Source of the DNA: Streptomyces thinghirensis
GTDB taxonomy: Bacteria; Actinomycetota; Actinomycetia; Streptomycetales; Streptomycetaceae
Direction: 5' to 3'
DNA length: 64,000 nt
Assembly (NCBI GenBank): GCA_021502835.1
Contig: JAKFGP010000059.1
Location: 62,001-126,000, forward strand
Shown here: piece by piece, positions 32,601-64,000 of the stretch
Numbering within the stretch: the stretch's first letter is position 1
Layout of the letters: each line of letters opens with the position of its first letter
Program-made: the position numbers and the translations under genes
The notes under the pieces: generated by a model
Seen by the model: the letters and a program-made list of their open reading frames with translations, nothing else
What the model was told of the DNA's origin: nothing
Databases searched by the model: none

Positions 32601-35600
32601 GCAAGCCGTTCCCCTACGGCGGCGTCCGTGCCCATACCGCCGTCGGGCCCACAGGGCCAGTTCACGGACAGCGTCGTGGCCGTGGTCGCGTGCCTCCCGG
32701 TCGCCGCGAGGCGGCCTCGGTGGGCGGCGTAGGCGATCCATGAACGCGTTGCCCGCCGCGTAGTCGGCCTGGCCCGCGTTGCCGAGGGCGCCGATCGTCG
32801 ACGAGTAGCACAGGAACAGCCCAGGGGCTGATTCCCTGGTCAGTTCGTCGAGGTGGACGAGGCCCGCGACCTTCGGCGCGAGGACGTGCTCGCATTCCCC
32901 GGGCGTCTCGGTTCACGACGAGGTTGTCGCGCAGCACGCCCGGGCGGCGTGCACGACGCCGGTCAGCGCCCCGTGCGTCCGCGTGATGTGCGCGACCAGG
33001 CGGGCGACGTCGGCGCGGTCGGTGATGTCGGTCTGCCGGTGCTCCACGTCGGCCTGCGCGCGCAGGTCGTCCAGCGCCTGCCGCTGGTTGTCGTCGAGCG
33101 CCGAGCGGCCGGTCAAGGCTACGGGGCGCCCGCTGCGGCCGAGGCGATGTCCCGGGCGGTGAGCAGGCCGAGGGCGCCGGCGCCTCCGGTGATGAGGTAC
33201 ACCGCCCCCGCGCGCTGAAGCGGGGGTGGTGCTCGCGTCCGGTACCGGGGTGAGCTCCGTGAGCCGCCTGGACCTCGCGGCGGCCCGCGCGGTGGCGGGA
33301 CCCGGCGTCGTCCCGGCGGACGTCTCCGCGTGCAGCCGCTCGGCGACGAGGGCCGGTGCGGCGCCGTCGAGACAGTCCACGAGCGGGTGCGCAGCTTCGG
33401 GTCCCTCCAGCGTCACGGTCCGCAGTAGGCCGCTCAGGCTGCCGAGCACGACCTTGTCCGGCGTCCTGGTCACGGTCGCCGACGAGCACGACCTGGAGCA
33501 GCGCGGCTGCCGCGGACGCCGTCCGGTCAAAGCGTGGGCGCGTGCCCGCGCTGCAAACGTGCCGTACCGCCGTCAGGTACGCGGCGGGGGAGGCGTCGGC
33601 CGCCAGGTCCACGGTCTCGTGGTGCACCGTGCTCCGGCAGAGTGGCCGTCAGGCTCGTGGGGCTCAGCGCGGACTCCTCGCCCGGCGCGAACTGGCCGAC
33701 GAGGATGACGTGCTGCTCGGCCACGGGCTCGGCCGTGTGCCGTCGCCCTCCTCCGTCTCCACACGGGGTGCGTCAGGATCACGCTGGTTCGGCGTGGTGG
33801 CTGTCCCACGGCCCGCCGCTCCGTCCGCGTTCACGTCGAGCCAGTGATGCTCGCGGGCGGGAGGGTAGCCGGGCAGGTTCAGTGCGGCGCGGGCGGCGCC
33901 GGCCCGTCCGCCGCGTACAGCAGGTCCCAGTCGACGGTTTCGCCACGGGCCCACCCCGCCGCACACGCCTGGGGGGCTCATGGCCGCGTCCGCAGTCGTG
34001 GCCGGGAGCTCGTCGAGCCGGACGCCGCCGCGTACCCAGCCGCCCGGGGCCGCGGGTCGGCCAGGAACGCGTCCAGGGTACGCCGGAGGGACTCCAGGGA
34101 GTCCGCGTGAACGCGAGGTGTTCCTCGAGTGCGATGCCGGCCCGTCTGCAGCGTCCAGGCGGAAGCAGGCGCGTAGGTCGCCCTCGGTGAGCTCGTCCGC
34201 GCGGGTCCCGCGTGCGCCGCCGGCGGAGTCTCGACCAGTTGGCCTCGGTCGCGGCCGACAGGGTACGCGACTGCGCCTGGCCGAGGGCGGGCGCGGGCTC
34301 GGGCTCACGCGGCCAGGACCCGGCGTGCGCTGGCTGCCCGCGCCGAAGCTGGAGACGCCCGCGACCCGCGGCCTCGTGCCACGGGCGCGCGTGAGGTCAC
34401 GCTGCACGGGTGAACGGCGTCCCGTCGAAGTCCAGATAAGGCCGGAGCGCTGTTCAGTGCAGGCTGGGCACCAGCTCGCCGTGGCGCATCTGGAGCGAGC
34501 ACCTCGGCGACGCCGGCGATGCCCGCGCGGCGCCTTCGCAGTGCGCTCGATGTTGGACTCCCTACCGAGCCGGGATCGCACAGGTCGGGGCGGCCTCGGC
34601 CTCCCCGTCTTCCGCCCGAACGCTCTTGACGAGGCCGGTCAGCTCGATGTGGGGTCGCCGAGGGAGGTGCGTGCGCGCCGTGCGCCTCCAGATAGCTTCA
34701 GCTCGTGTGGTGCGACAGCGGCGGCGCGAGCGCGCCGGCCTGATGACGTCGCCCTGGGCCGCCGGGTTCGGCACCGAGGAAGCCGTGGGTCCTGCTGCCG
34801 TGGTTGAGGGCCGTGCCCTTGACGATGCCGCGCGGATCCTGGTCGCCGTCGGCGAGGGGTCTGGTCCAGCGGGTTGAGCAGGGACTGCGCCGACGCCCCC
34901 ACCGGGCACATAGTCGTCGCCGCCCTCGCCGAAGCGAGGGCAGCGCCCGTCGCTCGAGGTGAACTTGCCCCGGCTCAGCATCACGTACTTGTTCGCGGAC
35001 GCCGACGTTGACGCCGCCCGCGACGGTTGCTGCGCACTGGCCGTCTCTTCGATCGCCTCGCAGGCGAGGTGGATCGCGGGGGTCAGCGAGGAGGAGCACA
35101 GTGGTGTCCACGGCCATGCTCGGGCCGTGGTAGTCGGTAGAAGTATGCATACCCGGTTGGCGATGGACGAGGGTTGCCCGAGAGCGCCACTAGGTGGCTG
35201 CGCGCCTGCGCCTGGCGCCGACAGCTGGTACTCCTCGTACATCACGCCGACGAACACACCGACCTGCCGGTGGGGGGACCAGGCCCGTGCCGTCGGGCCC
35301 GGTGGACTTGCCGGGGAAAGGGTCTCGGGCTGGTAGTATCCGGCGTCCTCCAGGGTGCGTGGACGTACGGACTCCAGGAACAGCCGTTCCTGGTCCAGAA
35401 CCTGCTCGCGCGGCGAGATGCGGAAGAACAGCGGGTCGAAGCGGTCGACGCCGTCGAGGAAGCCGCCCCACCGGGTCGTACTCCTCGTGGTCACGGGGGT
35501 CCCAGCGGTCCGCGGGATCTCGGTGACGCAGTCGCGGCCGAGCGCAGGTTCCGCCGGAGAACTCGTCGAGGTTCTCCGCCAGCGGGTGGCGTGGCCGCCT

Positions 35601-38600
35601 ACACCGACGATCGCGATGTCGGTGCCGCGCGTCCGCGTCCTAGCAGCGATGGCGGTCCCCACAGGGGCCGGGCTGGAGGTCCGCGGCGGCCTCGAGCCGC
35701 GGTGTCGAGGGCGCAGAGGCGCAGCGGCCTGTGGGTATGCGTCGGCGAAGTGCTCGCTGAGTGCCCGGACTGTAGGAACCTCGAAGAACAGGGTCTTCGA
35801 CTGTCCCCGAAGGTGGACTCCAGGTGGTGCGGCCAGTCCATCGCCATCATCGAGTCCATGCCGAAGAACTCCAACGGCGTGTCCACGTCGAGGCGTTCGG
35901 GGGCGACTTCGAAGGCCAGGGCGAGCTGGTCGCGCAGATTAGCGGCAGCGCGCGCTCGGCGAGGTGCGTACGGAGGTCCCGCGGCCGGGCTCGCAAGCCG
36001 GCTTCGGCGGTCTTCGGGGCCGCGTCGGCGGGGAGTGCCCGCGCGAGCAGACCGGTCAGCTCCGCGCACGTCCGTCCCTCGGCGTCGAGGAGGGAGAGTG
36101 TCCAGCTTGGCGGAGGTGCTGCGTCGGGCCGGCTGTCGTCCTTGCAACGGATCCAGGCGTACGCCGTGGCCGGGGTGTGGCGGCCAGGACGTCCACCTCC
36201 CGGAGGGCGAAGGGCAGCGCGGGCCTCGCGGGGGCCGTGCCTCAGTTCCCCGCCGAGCCCCAGGCCGATCGTCGCCCGGGAGGGTTCCGTCGAGGATGCT
36301 CGGGTGCAGTACATAGGCGTCGGTGGCCCCGCCGTCAGGGGCAGCTCGTAGTTCGGGCGAGCGCCTGGGGGCGACCCGCGCGTCCGTGCCGACGGTGAGG
36401 GTCGACAGGGAGCGCTGCGCGCCGGGCCGTACTCCATGCCTAGCGCAGCCACGTACTGGCCGTACACGTCGGAGGGGCAAGGCGGCCCCGGCGCAGGCGG
36501 CGCGCAGTTCCGCGAGCGAAGGCGCGGGACGCTCGGCGGCGCGTCGGCATGTGTGCGCGCCCTGGCTGGACAGCGTGCGCTCGCCGTCCGCCCACACCGG
36601 TGTGAGCTGTACGCGAAGGTATCCGCTGTACCTGTCGGCGTCAGGTCGAGGTGCACCTCGGGCGTCTGTCCGGCGGGCAGGTGGCGGGCCGCAGCCACAC
36701 CACGTCGCTCAGCGACGCGGCCCCGCGCTCCGCTGGCGCGGGCGGCAGGCCGCGCGGGCCATCTCCAGGTGCGCGGCGCCCGGCAGCGACCCGCAGAGCG
36801 CGTACCCGATGGTCCCTTCAGGAAGGGCTCGAGCCGTCGAAGACGGTGCGGTACGCCGTCAGCGTGCCGTCCGGGACCTGGTGCGCATCGGGTGCGCGTC
36901 GCGTGTGCCGTCCGGCCGCGCGGCCGAGGGTTTCGGTGGTGGGCGCGGTGACGCGCCCCGCCCAGTAGCTCTCCTCGGCGAACGGGTACGTCGGCAGGCC
37001 GACCCCGCACGGGCCGGTGGTTCCCCGGCTCGTGACAGGCTCTAGCCAGTCGAGGGGCTGCCCGGCCACCCACTGGGTGAGGGCGTCAGTCGTACTCCCC
37101 GCCGCGACGGCGCGGGTCTCGTCCGGCCTCCGGCGCGGCGCCTGTCCTGCGGACACCGTGCCGCGGTGCCAACTCCCGTGGGCTCTCTCGGATCCGCCAC
37201 GAACGACGTCAGCCTGTGCTCCAGCTCCGCCAGCGAGGTGACCCGGCTCGCGAGCCGCTCCTCCATCGCGTCGCGGCCACCTGGAGCGTGAACGCGAGGT
37301 CGGCGAGGCGTCCGGCGCCGACGTGTCCGGCCCTGATGTGGTCGCGCAGCGCGCGGGCCCGCGCGACGAGCTGCTCCCCGGTGCGCGCGGACAGAGGGAT
37401 CACGCCGCCGCGACGGTGCGGGTGCCCCGGCGCGTGGGCGACGGTGCGCGGGTCCGCTCGGCGTGCGATCCCATGGCTACGTGTCCCTTGTGATCCTCGG
37501 TGCGGTGGTGCTGCTCGTGCCCGGCTGCGCTGGGGCTGTCATGCTCCTCGTCGTACTCCTCGATGACGACGTGCGCGTTGGACGCCGCCGAAGCCGAAGG
37601 AGCTGACGCCCGCCCGGGTGCGGCAGTGCCCGGCCATCGAGCGCCGCGCGGCTGCTGCCAGGCCGCCGCGCGCGGACGACCTCGGAACGGCTGTCAGCGA
37701 AGTCCAGGTACGGGTTGAGGTCCGGCGCAGGCAGGTCTCGACCAGGGTGGCGTGGCGCATCTGAGCAGCACCTGATGACCTCCCCGCCCGCGGCCAGCTC
37801 CAGGTGCCCGATGTTGCTCTTGATCGAGCGAGGCCGCAGCGGGCCGGGGCGTCGAGGGGCCGGGCGTGCCCGCCGTCTCCGCGTACAGCTTCGCCGAAGG
37901 CGGGGCTCTTGAGGCTGTTCAGTTCTACGGGGTCGCCGAGTGTAGTGCCGGTGCCGTGCGCTCTGACGTAGGTGACGGTGCGCGGGGTCCACGCCGGCGT
38001 CGCGGTAGGCGCTCTTGAGGAGGTCCGCCTGGGCACGCGGGTTGGGCGCGGTGAGCGAGTGGGCGCGGCCGCGCAAGCGGGGTGGCTGACGAGCGCCGCC
38101 GCGATGACGCCGAGGATCCGGTCGCCGTCGCGCCGGGCGTGGCGCAGTGCTTGAGGACCAGGACGCCGACGCCCTCGCCGCGCACGTGCATCCGTCGGCC
38201 CGCGCGGAGAACTCTCAGCGGCCGTCCTCGCACAGCATGCCCCGCGGCTGTAGCCGATGTGCAGGTCGGGGCTGACGATGGTGTTGACGCCGCCGACGAC
38301 GCGCGAGGCCGCTGCGGCCTCGAGCGGAGCAGCCTCGACACCGGTGTGCAGCGCGACGAGCGAGCTCGAACAGGCCAGTCTCCACGGGCTCGCTGGGCCT
38401 GCAGGTCGAGCAGGTAGCTCGACGCGGTTGGGGCCCACGGAGCCGGAGACGGTCGGCGTAGCCGTCCTCTCCCCGCCCGCTCGCCCATGACGAGGCTGCC
38501 GTAACCGCTCGGCGCGGCGCCGATCAGGACGGCGGTGTCGCTTCCGGCCAGGCTGGCGGCGCGTGTCCGGCGTCTTCGAGCGCCTGCCAGGACATGGGTG

Positions 38601-41600
38601 AGCGAGCGGTGCCGCTGCTGCGGGTCCATGGTGCGGATTTCGCGGGGCGAGATGCCGCCGAACAGCGGGTCGAACCGGTCGACGCCGTCGAGGAAACCAC
38701 CCCAGCGCACCGGCTTCTTGCCGCGCGGGATCTCCGGGTCCTCCTCCAGAGCGCGCGTCCCAGCGCGGTCCCCCGGTATCTCCGTGATACCGCCAGTCCC
38801 TTGCCCGCGTACAGGTTGTCCCTGAAGGCGGCATAGGTCGGGTGCCCGCGGGAGGCTGCCACCCATTGCCGATGACGGCGATGGGCTGGGCGCGCCAGGG
38901 TCGGCGTCCGGGAGCACGGCGGTCCCGGGCCCGGCGGAGGGCGCGGCCTCCCCGACGGGCCGTCCGGCGACCGGCGCCGGGCCGGCGCGGGGGCGGGTCT
39001 GCGCGAGGTGAGCCGCCACCGCTGGTCCACGGTCCGGTGCTCAAGAACACCGTGGGTGCCAGGTGGACGCCGAAGCGGTCGCCGAGCCGGCTCGCCAGCT
39101 CGGTCAGGCTGATGGAGTTGAAGCCGTACTCGCCGAACTCCTCGTCGCCTCGATCTCGTCGGCGGGGGACCTTCAGCTGCCCGGACACCTCCCATCACGA
39201 TCTGCCGGATCCCATCGAGGCCGGCCGCTACCACCGGGGCGGGTGCGGCTACCGGGGCGGGTTCGTCGGCCTTGGCGGCCTGCCGACTGGCCGGGTGTCC
39301 CGGCGCCGCGGGCGCGTGCTCGGCGATGTGGGCCGCGAGGAGCCAACCGAGGTGTGCCGCGAAGAAGACGGTGGGCACCCAGGCCGAGGCCGTGGCGTCG
39401 TTCAGCGCTGCGCGAGTTCGGTCAGGCTGATGGAGTCGAAGCCGTACTTCGCCGAACTCACCGTCCTCGTCGATCTCTTCGACAGGCACCTTGAGCTGCT
39501 CGGACACGACCGGGCGGCAGCGTGCGCTCCACGCCCGCGGTTTCGGGTGCGCCGCCGTGGCGGGTGTCTCCGCTGCGGGGGCGGGGCAAGTTGCGCGCCG
39601 CCGCTCCGTGGTGATGTGCGGCCAGGCGGGTGTGAGCAGTCGTTCGCGGTCGCCGGACAGCAGGAGGGTGTGCCGGGCGTCGCCCGCGACGGCGGCGGTC
39701 AGGGCGCGCAGTCCGCCCCCGGTGGGCAGGGGGCGTCACGCCGATCCCGCGCAGCCGTTCGAGGGCTGCGCGTCGGTCGAGCGCGCATGCCGCCGTCGGC
39801 CCACAGCGGCCAGCCGACGGACACGGCACGGTTGACCGAGGCCGCGGGCGGCGAGGTCTGCGCGGTACTCGACGTAGTGTCGAGGAACGCATTGGCCGCG
39901 GCAGCCGCCGCCTCTGGCCGGCGCCGCCGAGCGCGGCCGCCGGAGGAGAAGACGACCAGGTGTCGAGGGGCTTGTCCGCCGTGGCCTCGTCGAGGTTCAC
40001 CAGGCCGGTGGTCTTGGGCGCCAGGACGGCGGTCAGGTCGCCGTCGGATTTGGTGGCGAGGTACCCGTCGCGGAGGACCTCGGCGCAGTGCACGGCGGGG
40101 GCCGGGCGGGAGACGACGTCCGCGACGGAGCGCCTGACGGCGTCCCGGTCGGTACGTCCGCCTGCCGGTACCGACGGTGACGCCCGACGGGCGAGGGCGG
40201 GCGCAGGCGGGTGGCCGCGCGACGTCGGCGGCGGAGCGGGGCCCACGAGGTGACGACGCCGCCGCGCAGGGTGCGCCAGGACAGTTCCCCGGCGACGTGG
40301 AGGCCGAGCCCCGTGCCTCCGCGGATGAGGTACACGCCGCCCTCGGTACACCGCGAGGCGGCGGCCCTGCGCCTGGCGGCGCTGCCTCGGCCTCATCAGG
40401 CGCCGTGCGGAGAAGGCCGCCCCGCTGCCGGATTCTGCTCCGCGTGGCGCGGGCGCTCGCCTCGACGGTTTCGGCGAAGCGCGCGGCCTTTTACCGGTCG
40501 TCGGCGGCGTCGAAGGGGTCGAGGTGCTCCAGGAGCTGGGTCCGCAGCCACGGATGCTCGAGCACGGCCGTGCGCAGCAGCGCAGACACTCTGGTCAACA
40601 CCCGGGCGTCCGGGGCGCTAGGCACCGAGGACCACGATCTGCGCGAGTCCGCCGTCCGGTACGTTCCCCCTCGGCGATCCGGTGCGCAGCCCGCCCAGTA
40701 CGTCCCGGGTCAGACGGGGCGTACGCGGCGTGTCCAGCGGACGGCTCACGCCGCGTCGGTCGGTGCACGACGACGGTGCGGGGCAGCCGGGTGCTAGGCC
40801 GGGGCTCGCCGCCGTGCCGGCGCTGGGGTCGACGAGCCACACGACCTGGTCGGCCGCGTCCGGGGGTCGCGGGCGGCAGGGCAGTGGTGGTCCAGCACGG
40901 TTCGAGGGCCAGCAGGTCGCCCGTTGGCGTTCTCCGGCACGTCGGCGGCCGCCGTGGGGCGTCGCCGACAGCCTGTAGGAGTCCGGGCGAACGGGTACGT
41001 GGGTTAGGAGAGCCGGGGCTGGCCTGGTCCGGCGCGAAGAGCAGCTCGAAGGTTGCCGGCCGCGCCCCTGGGCGTACCTCCTGCGGCGCGAGCGTCCGCA
41101 GCCGGGCCGGGTCCGTTCACTTTCCCGGGCCGCGCGCACGTCCGGCCGCGCGGCGCGCCGGGGCTTGTGGTCACCGGTGTACGCGACGGCGCGCTGCCGT
41201 TCTCCAGCCAGGCGCGCAGCATCGCCAGCGGCCTTCGCCGTGGTGTCCACCACGAACGCGAGGCGGTGGCGGAAGTGCTCGCGGCCGCGCCCAGGGTGTG
41301 GTTGAGGTCGCGCGGGCGATGGCCGGGGTGTGCATCGAGTGTCTCGGCGAGCTCGCTGCGCCCGGTCTCTGGAGTTGCCCGGCCGTGCGGGCGGAGAGGA
41401 CGATCAGGTCGGGAGCCGTCGGTGCTGTTCGGTCGCCGGGGTCGTAGCGCGTGACCTCGGGGCGCCTCGGCCAGGACGACGTGGGCGTTCGTGCCGCTGT
41501 AGCCGAAGGAGCTGACGGCGGCCAGGCGCGGCCGGTCCCGGCGCCGCCACTCGCGCGCCCGGGTGTTGACGTAGAAGGGCGTGCCGTCCAGGTCGATGTG

Positions 41601-43543
41601 CTGGTTGAGGCGCTCGTACTGAGCGGTCGGCGGAAAGCGTCAGCGTAGCTCCAGGGCGAGGGCGGCCTTGAGGACGCCCGCCACTCCGGCGGCGCACGCG
41701 TGTGGCCGATGTTGCTCTTCACGGAGCCGACGGCGCAGTGGCGCGCGCGGTCGGTGCGTGCGGTGAAGCTGTCCACGAGGGCGTCGATCTCGACGGGGTC
41801 ACCGAGTGCGGTGCCGGTGCCGTGTGCCTCGACCAGCTCGATGTCACCGGGGTCGATGCCGAACTTGTCGTACACGTGCTTCTGGAGCCGGGCCTGCGCC
41901 TCCGCGTTCGGGGCGGTGATGCCGTTGGACCTGCCGTCCTGGTTCACGCCCCAGCCCTTGATGACGGCGTGGATCCGGTCGCCGTCCGCCTGCGCGTCCG
42001 CGAGCCGCTTCAGAGCAGGACGCCGACGCCCTCGGCCGGCACGAAAGCCGTTGGCGCGCTCGTCGAAGGCGTAGCAGGCGGCCGTCGGGCGACAGGGCCT
42101 GCAGCTGGCTCATCGCCACATGCACACCGGGGCCCGGGATGACCCAGACGCCGCCCGCGAGCGACGGTGTCGCTGTCACCGAGACAGAGGCTGTCGCAGG
42201 CTCGCGCGATGGCCACGAGCGACGACGAGCACGAGGTGTCGATGGAGAGGCAGGGGCCTTGAGGTTCAGGGTGTAGGAGACACGGCTGGCGAGGATGGCG
42301 CTGTTGGTGCCGAGGTTCTGGTGGGCGCTCAGCCCGGCCGCGTCGGCCGTGGCGCCGTAGCCGTTCACGGAGCAGCCGATGAAGACGCCGCACCGGGTGC
42401 CGGAGAGGTCGTCGGGGTCGTAGCCCGCCTCTTCGACGCAAGCCCAGCTCTCCTGGAGCAGGACGCGCTGCTGGGGTCCATGGCGGCGGCCTCGCCGGGC
42501 GAGATGGAGAAGAAGAGCGGGTCGAACCGGTCCGCCTGCTCCAGGACGCCCATCCACTTGCTGGAGGACTTCCCCGGTACGGCGGGCCGCTCGTCGTAGA
42601 ACTTCCCCACGGGCCAGCGCGAGGAGGGCACCTCGGATATGCAGTCGCGGCCTTCGAGGATGTTCCGCCAGAACGCGTCGACGTTCTCCGCCTGGGGGAA
42701 CGCGCCGGAGACGCCGATGACGGCGATGTCCACGAGGCCGGGAACGCGCGCGGCGCGGGCGCAGCGATGGCATCAGGCTCCGCCGCCCCGGCGGGCTCGG
42801 GCTCGGACTCGGACTCGGCGGCGGGCACCGTCTCCCAGGACGGGATCGGGCTCGGCGGCGGCCTCGCACCCTGTCGCGGCGGCCCCGGGTGCGGATTCGG
42901 CCGTGCGGCCGTCCCCGCGTCGGGGGCTGCGGCGCCGTGCTCCCGCGTCAGATACCGCGCCAGGTCGCTGATGGTCGGATGCCCGTAGACCGTGATCGCG
43001 GACAGCGAGAGCCGAAGGTGCGTGTTGAGGGCTCTGGTCCAGGTGACGCCGGAGATCGAGTCGAGCCCCAGCTCTACGAAGGGCGCCTCGTCGTCCAGTC
43101 CGGCCGCGTCGAGCCCCAGCTCCTTGGCGAGGCTGGCCCGCAGCCAGGCGGCGAGCGTGGTCTCCGCGGACTCGTCGACCAAAGGCACGGGGTGATCTGC
43201 CGGGCCCCGGTACGGCCTCCGGCTCGGGCGCGGCCACGACGGCGGCCGGGCGCGCCTCTCCCCGCCACCGAGCAGCTCGGCGAGGTGGTCCGCGAGGTCG
43301 TCGACCGTCGGGTGGTTGTAGACCTGCGTCGCGGAGAGCGACAGCTGGAAGTGCGTGTTCAGCTTCCGGGTCCAGGTGACGCCGGTGATCGAGTCGAGGG
43401 CCCAGTTCCACGAAGGGCGCCTCGTCGTCGATGTCCGCCGCGACGAGCCCAGCCGCCGCGAGGCCTCGCGGAGGTGCGCGGCGATGGCCGGGCGTCCCGG
43501 CGCGGACGTGGCCGCGGCGGCCGAGGACCCAGGGGTGTGGCAC

Positions 43544-43547
<4 letters not shown>
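29655..43547 (-). CDS. Trans-AT PKS: ACP-ACP-KS-KR-ACP-ACP-KS-DH-ACP-KS-KR-ACP-KS0-ACP
   Basis: Second PKS protein, about 4,600 residues. Start ATG 43547 overlaps the stop of the upstream protein as ATGA and has GGGAGA nearby (GGGAGAACAGATG). It opens with two beta-branch-type ACPs that complete the previous protein's last module. Four KS modules follow without any AT. The C-terminus reads [29 protein letters not shown] in two overlapping halves, a helical tail likely to dock with the NRPS. The stop at 29657-29655 overlaps the NRPS GTG start. Dense frameshifts; no credible internal gene boundary was found. Confidence 0.85.
29830..31970 (-). other. PKS module KS8(KS0)-ACP, probably non-elongating
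   Basis: KS 31970-30790: GLAGRYPGAADPDALWSLL near its start, active Cys in DSMCASS near 31455, then SALGDAVEA where HGTGT-LGDPVE is expected. The restored segment reads AANGSALGDAVEA, so the catalytic His of that motif is missing. VKSNLGHP near 30960 is kept. ACP 30060-29830: LHNLGADSVLWVRLRRRV. No reductive domains. This is the KS0 signature: the domain likely only passes the chain to its ACP before the NRPS. Confidence 0.78.
32100..35620 (-). other. PKS module KS7-KR-ACP
   Basis: KS 35620-34330 with CSSSLT near 35100 and a frameshifted SNIGH near 34550; the HGTGT region is garbled but keeps its His. KR about 33760-32440 has VVHAARxxRDNLVVN and the Ser/Tyr pair intact in FLCYSSTIGALGNAGQADYAAGNAF (spread over frames near 32840-32740). 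ACP 32300-32100: LERYGMDS-type site, then AMSLIAQLED and FFEVQTVRELAEYFVAQHT. Expected unit: beta-hydroxy. Confidence 0.78.
35740..38900 (-). other. PKS module KS6-DH-ACP
   Basis: KS 38900-37560: the active Cys is in a frameshifted ETACSSSLVALHTG, then VRAHGTGTTLGDPVELNSL and SNIGHLEL. DH 37010-36040: a frameshifted KDHRV block followed by GSLPGAAHLEMA near 36780, and VLHPSILDGTL near 36310 with the catalytic Asp. ACP 35960-35740 reads FFGMDSMMAMDWPHHLES, with Trp six residues after Ser. The module has a dehydratase but no ketoreductase, so DH may act on a beta-hydroxyl made elsewhere. Confidence 0.78.
39010..42750 (-). other. PKS module KS5-KR-ACP-ACP
   Basis: KS 42750-41450 with active-site motifs DTSCSSSLVAIA, VEAHGTGTALGDPVEI and VGSVKSNIGHT, so it should condense. 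KR about 40600-39620 has a nucleotide motif VYLIRGGTGLGL and VVFSSGG, but the expected DYAAANAFLD reads EAAAAAANAFLD, without the catalytic Tyr. Tandem ACPs at 39515-39330 and 39210-39010 are near copies of each other (EQLKVPVEEIDEDGEFGE and FGEYGFNSISLTELASRLGD) and lack the Trp flag. Confidence 0.78.
42940..43520 (-). other. Tandem beta-branch ACPs at the start of the second PKS
   Basis: Two nearly identical carrier domains: 43520-43270 (GLDSITGVTWTRKLNTHFQL, restored) and 43190-42940 (FVELGLDSISGVTWTRALNT). Both have a Trp six residues after the phosphopantetheine Ser, the known flag of carriers recognised by HMG-synthase cassettes. Together with the ACP ending the previous protein they make three such carriers in a row for one module. 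Confidence 0.85.

Positions 43548-64000
<20,453 letters not shown>

Noticed and set aside
37474..37480. Stop followed by ATG resembling a gene boundary between KS6 and the DH
   Set aside because: In the KS frame the sequence runs on through VAMGSHAERTRAPSP to the standard post-KS linker (VIPLSARTGEQL), so the stop belongs to a shifted frame.

Overview
This is very GC-rich actinomycete DNA, most likely Streptomyces. The evidence is the codon bias, a PAS/GAF/SpoIIE-type phosphatase with a kinase-like ATPase end, a DUF6328 membrane protein, a cysteine-rich pentapeptide-repeat protein, and a giant trans-acyltransferase (trans-AT) polyketide synthase/NRPS locus. Nearly every gene, including ordinary ones, changes reading frame repeatedly at single-base insertions or deletions while the protein motifs continue in the next frame. 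I read this as uncorrected long-read sequence, not as gene decay. Gene limits below were therefore rebuilt from motifs across frames, and many ends are approximate.

Left flank (1-10.1 kb): a small deoxyribosyltransferase-like protein (+), a sensor/phosphatase (-), a possible MarR remnant, a DUF6328 membrane protein (-), a RibD/dihydrofolate-reductase-like protein (+), a pentapeptide-repeat protein (+) and a cytochrome P450 (+). About 2.3 kb between these genes holds nothing I can recognise.

Biosynthetic locus (10.1 kb to the right edge, all on the minus strand, apparently one operon read right to left, with several overlapping stop/start codons): (1) a PKS/NRPS protein running off the right edge, A(Gly-like)-PCP / KS-DH-KR-cMT-ACP-ACP / KS-ACP / C-A(Gly)-PCP / KS-KR-ACP / KS-MT-alpha/beta hydrolase-ACP; (2) a second PKS, ACP-ACP / KS-KR-ACP-ACP / KS-DH-ACP / KS-KR-ACP / KS0-ACP; (3) an NRPS, C-A(Ser)-PCP / C-A(Thr)-PCP / C-A-nMT-PCP / degenerate C; (4) a beta-branching (HMG-CoA-synthase) cassette of discrete ACP, decarboxylative KS, HMGS and ECH1; (5) a trans-acting PfaD-type enoylreductase, possibly fused to the ECH; (6) a trans-acting AT fused to a second AT/acyl-hydrolase-like domain. 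No megasynthase module contains an AT, so the discrete AT must load them.

Expected product logic: an amino-acid (Gly-like) start, an alpha-methyl enoyl unit, an inserted Gly, a polyketide stretch with a beta-branch placed at a triple ACP, then Ser, Thr and an N-methylated residue of unknown identity. No terminal thioesterase is present. The chain ends in a condensation-like domain that lacks the HHxxxDG histidines and looks short. The most unusual features are the internal methyltransferase-alpha/beta-hydrolase pair followed by three Trp-flagged ACPs, the aberrant release end, and degenerate catalytic motifs in the second AT domain. I could not match the whole architecture to a named compound.
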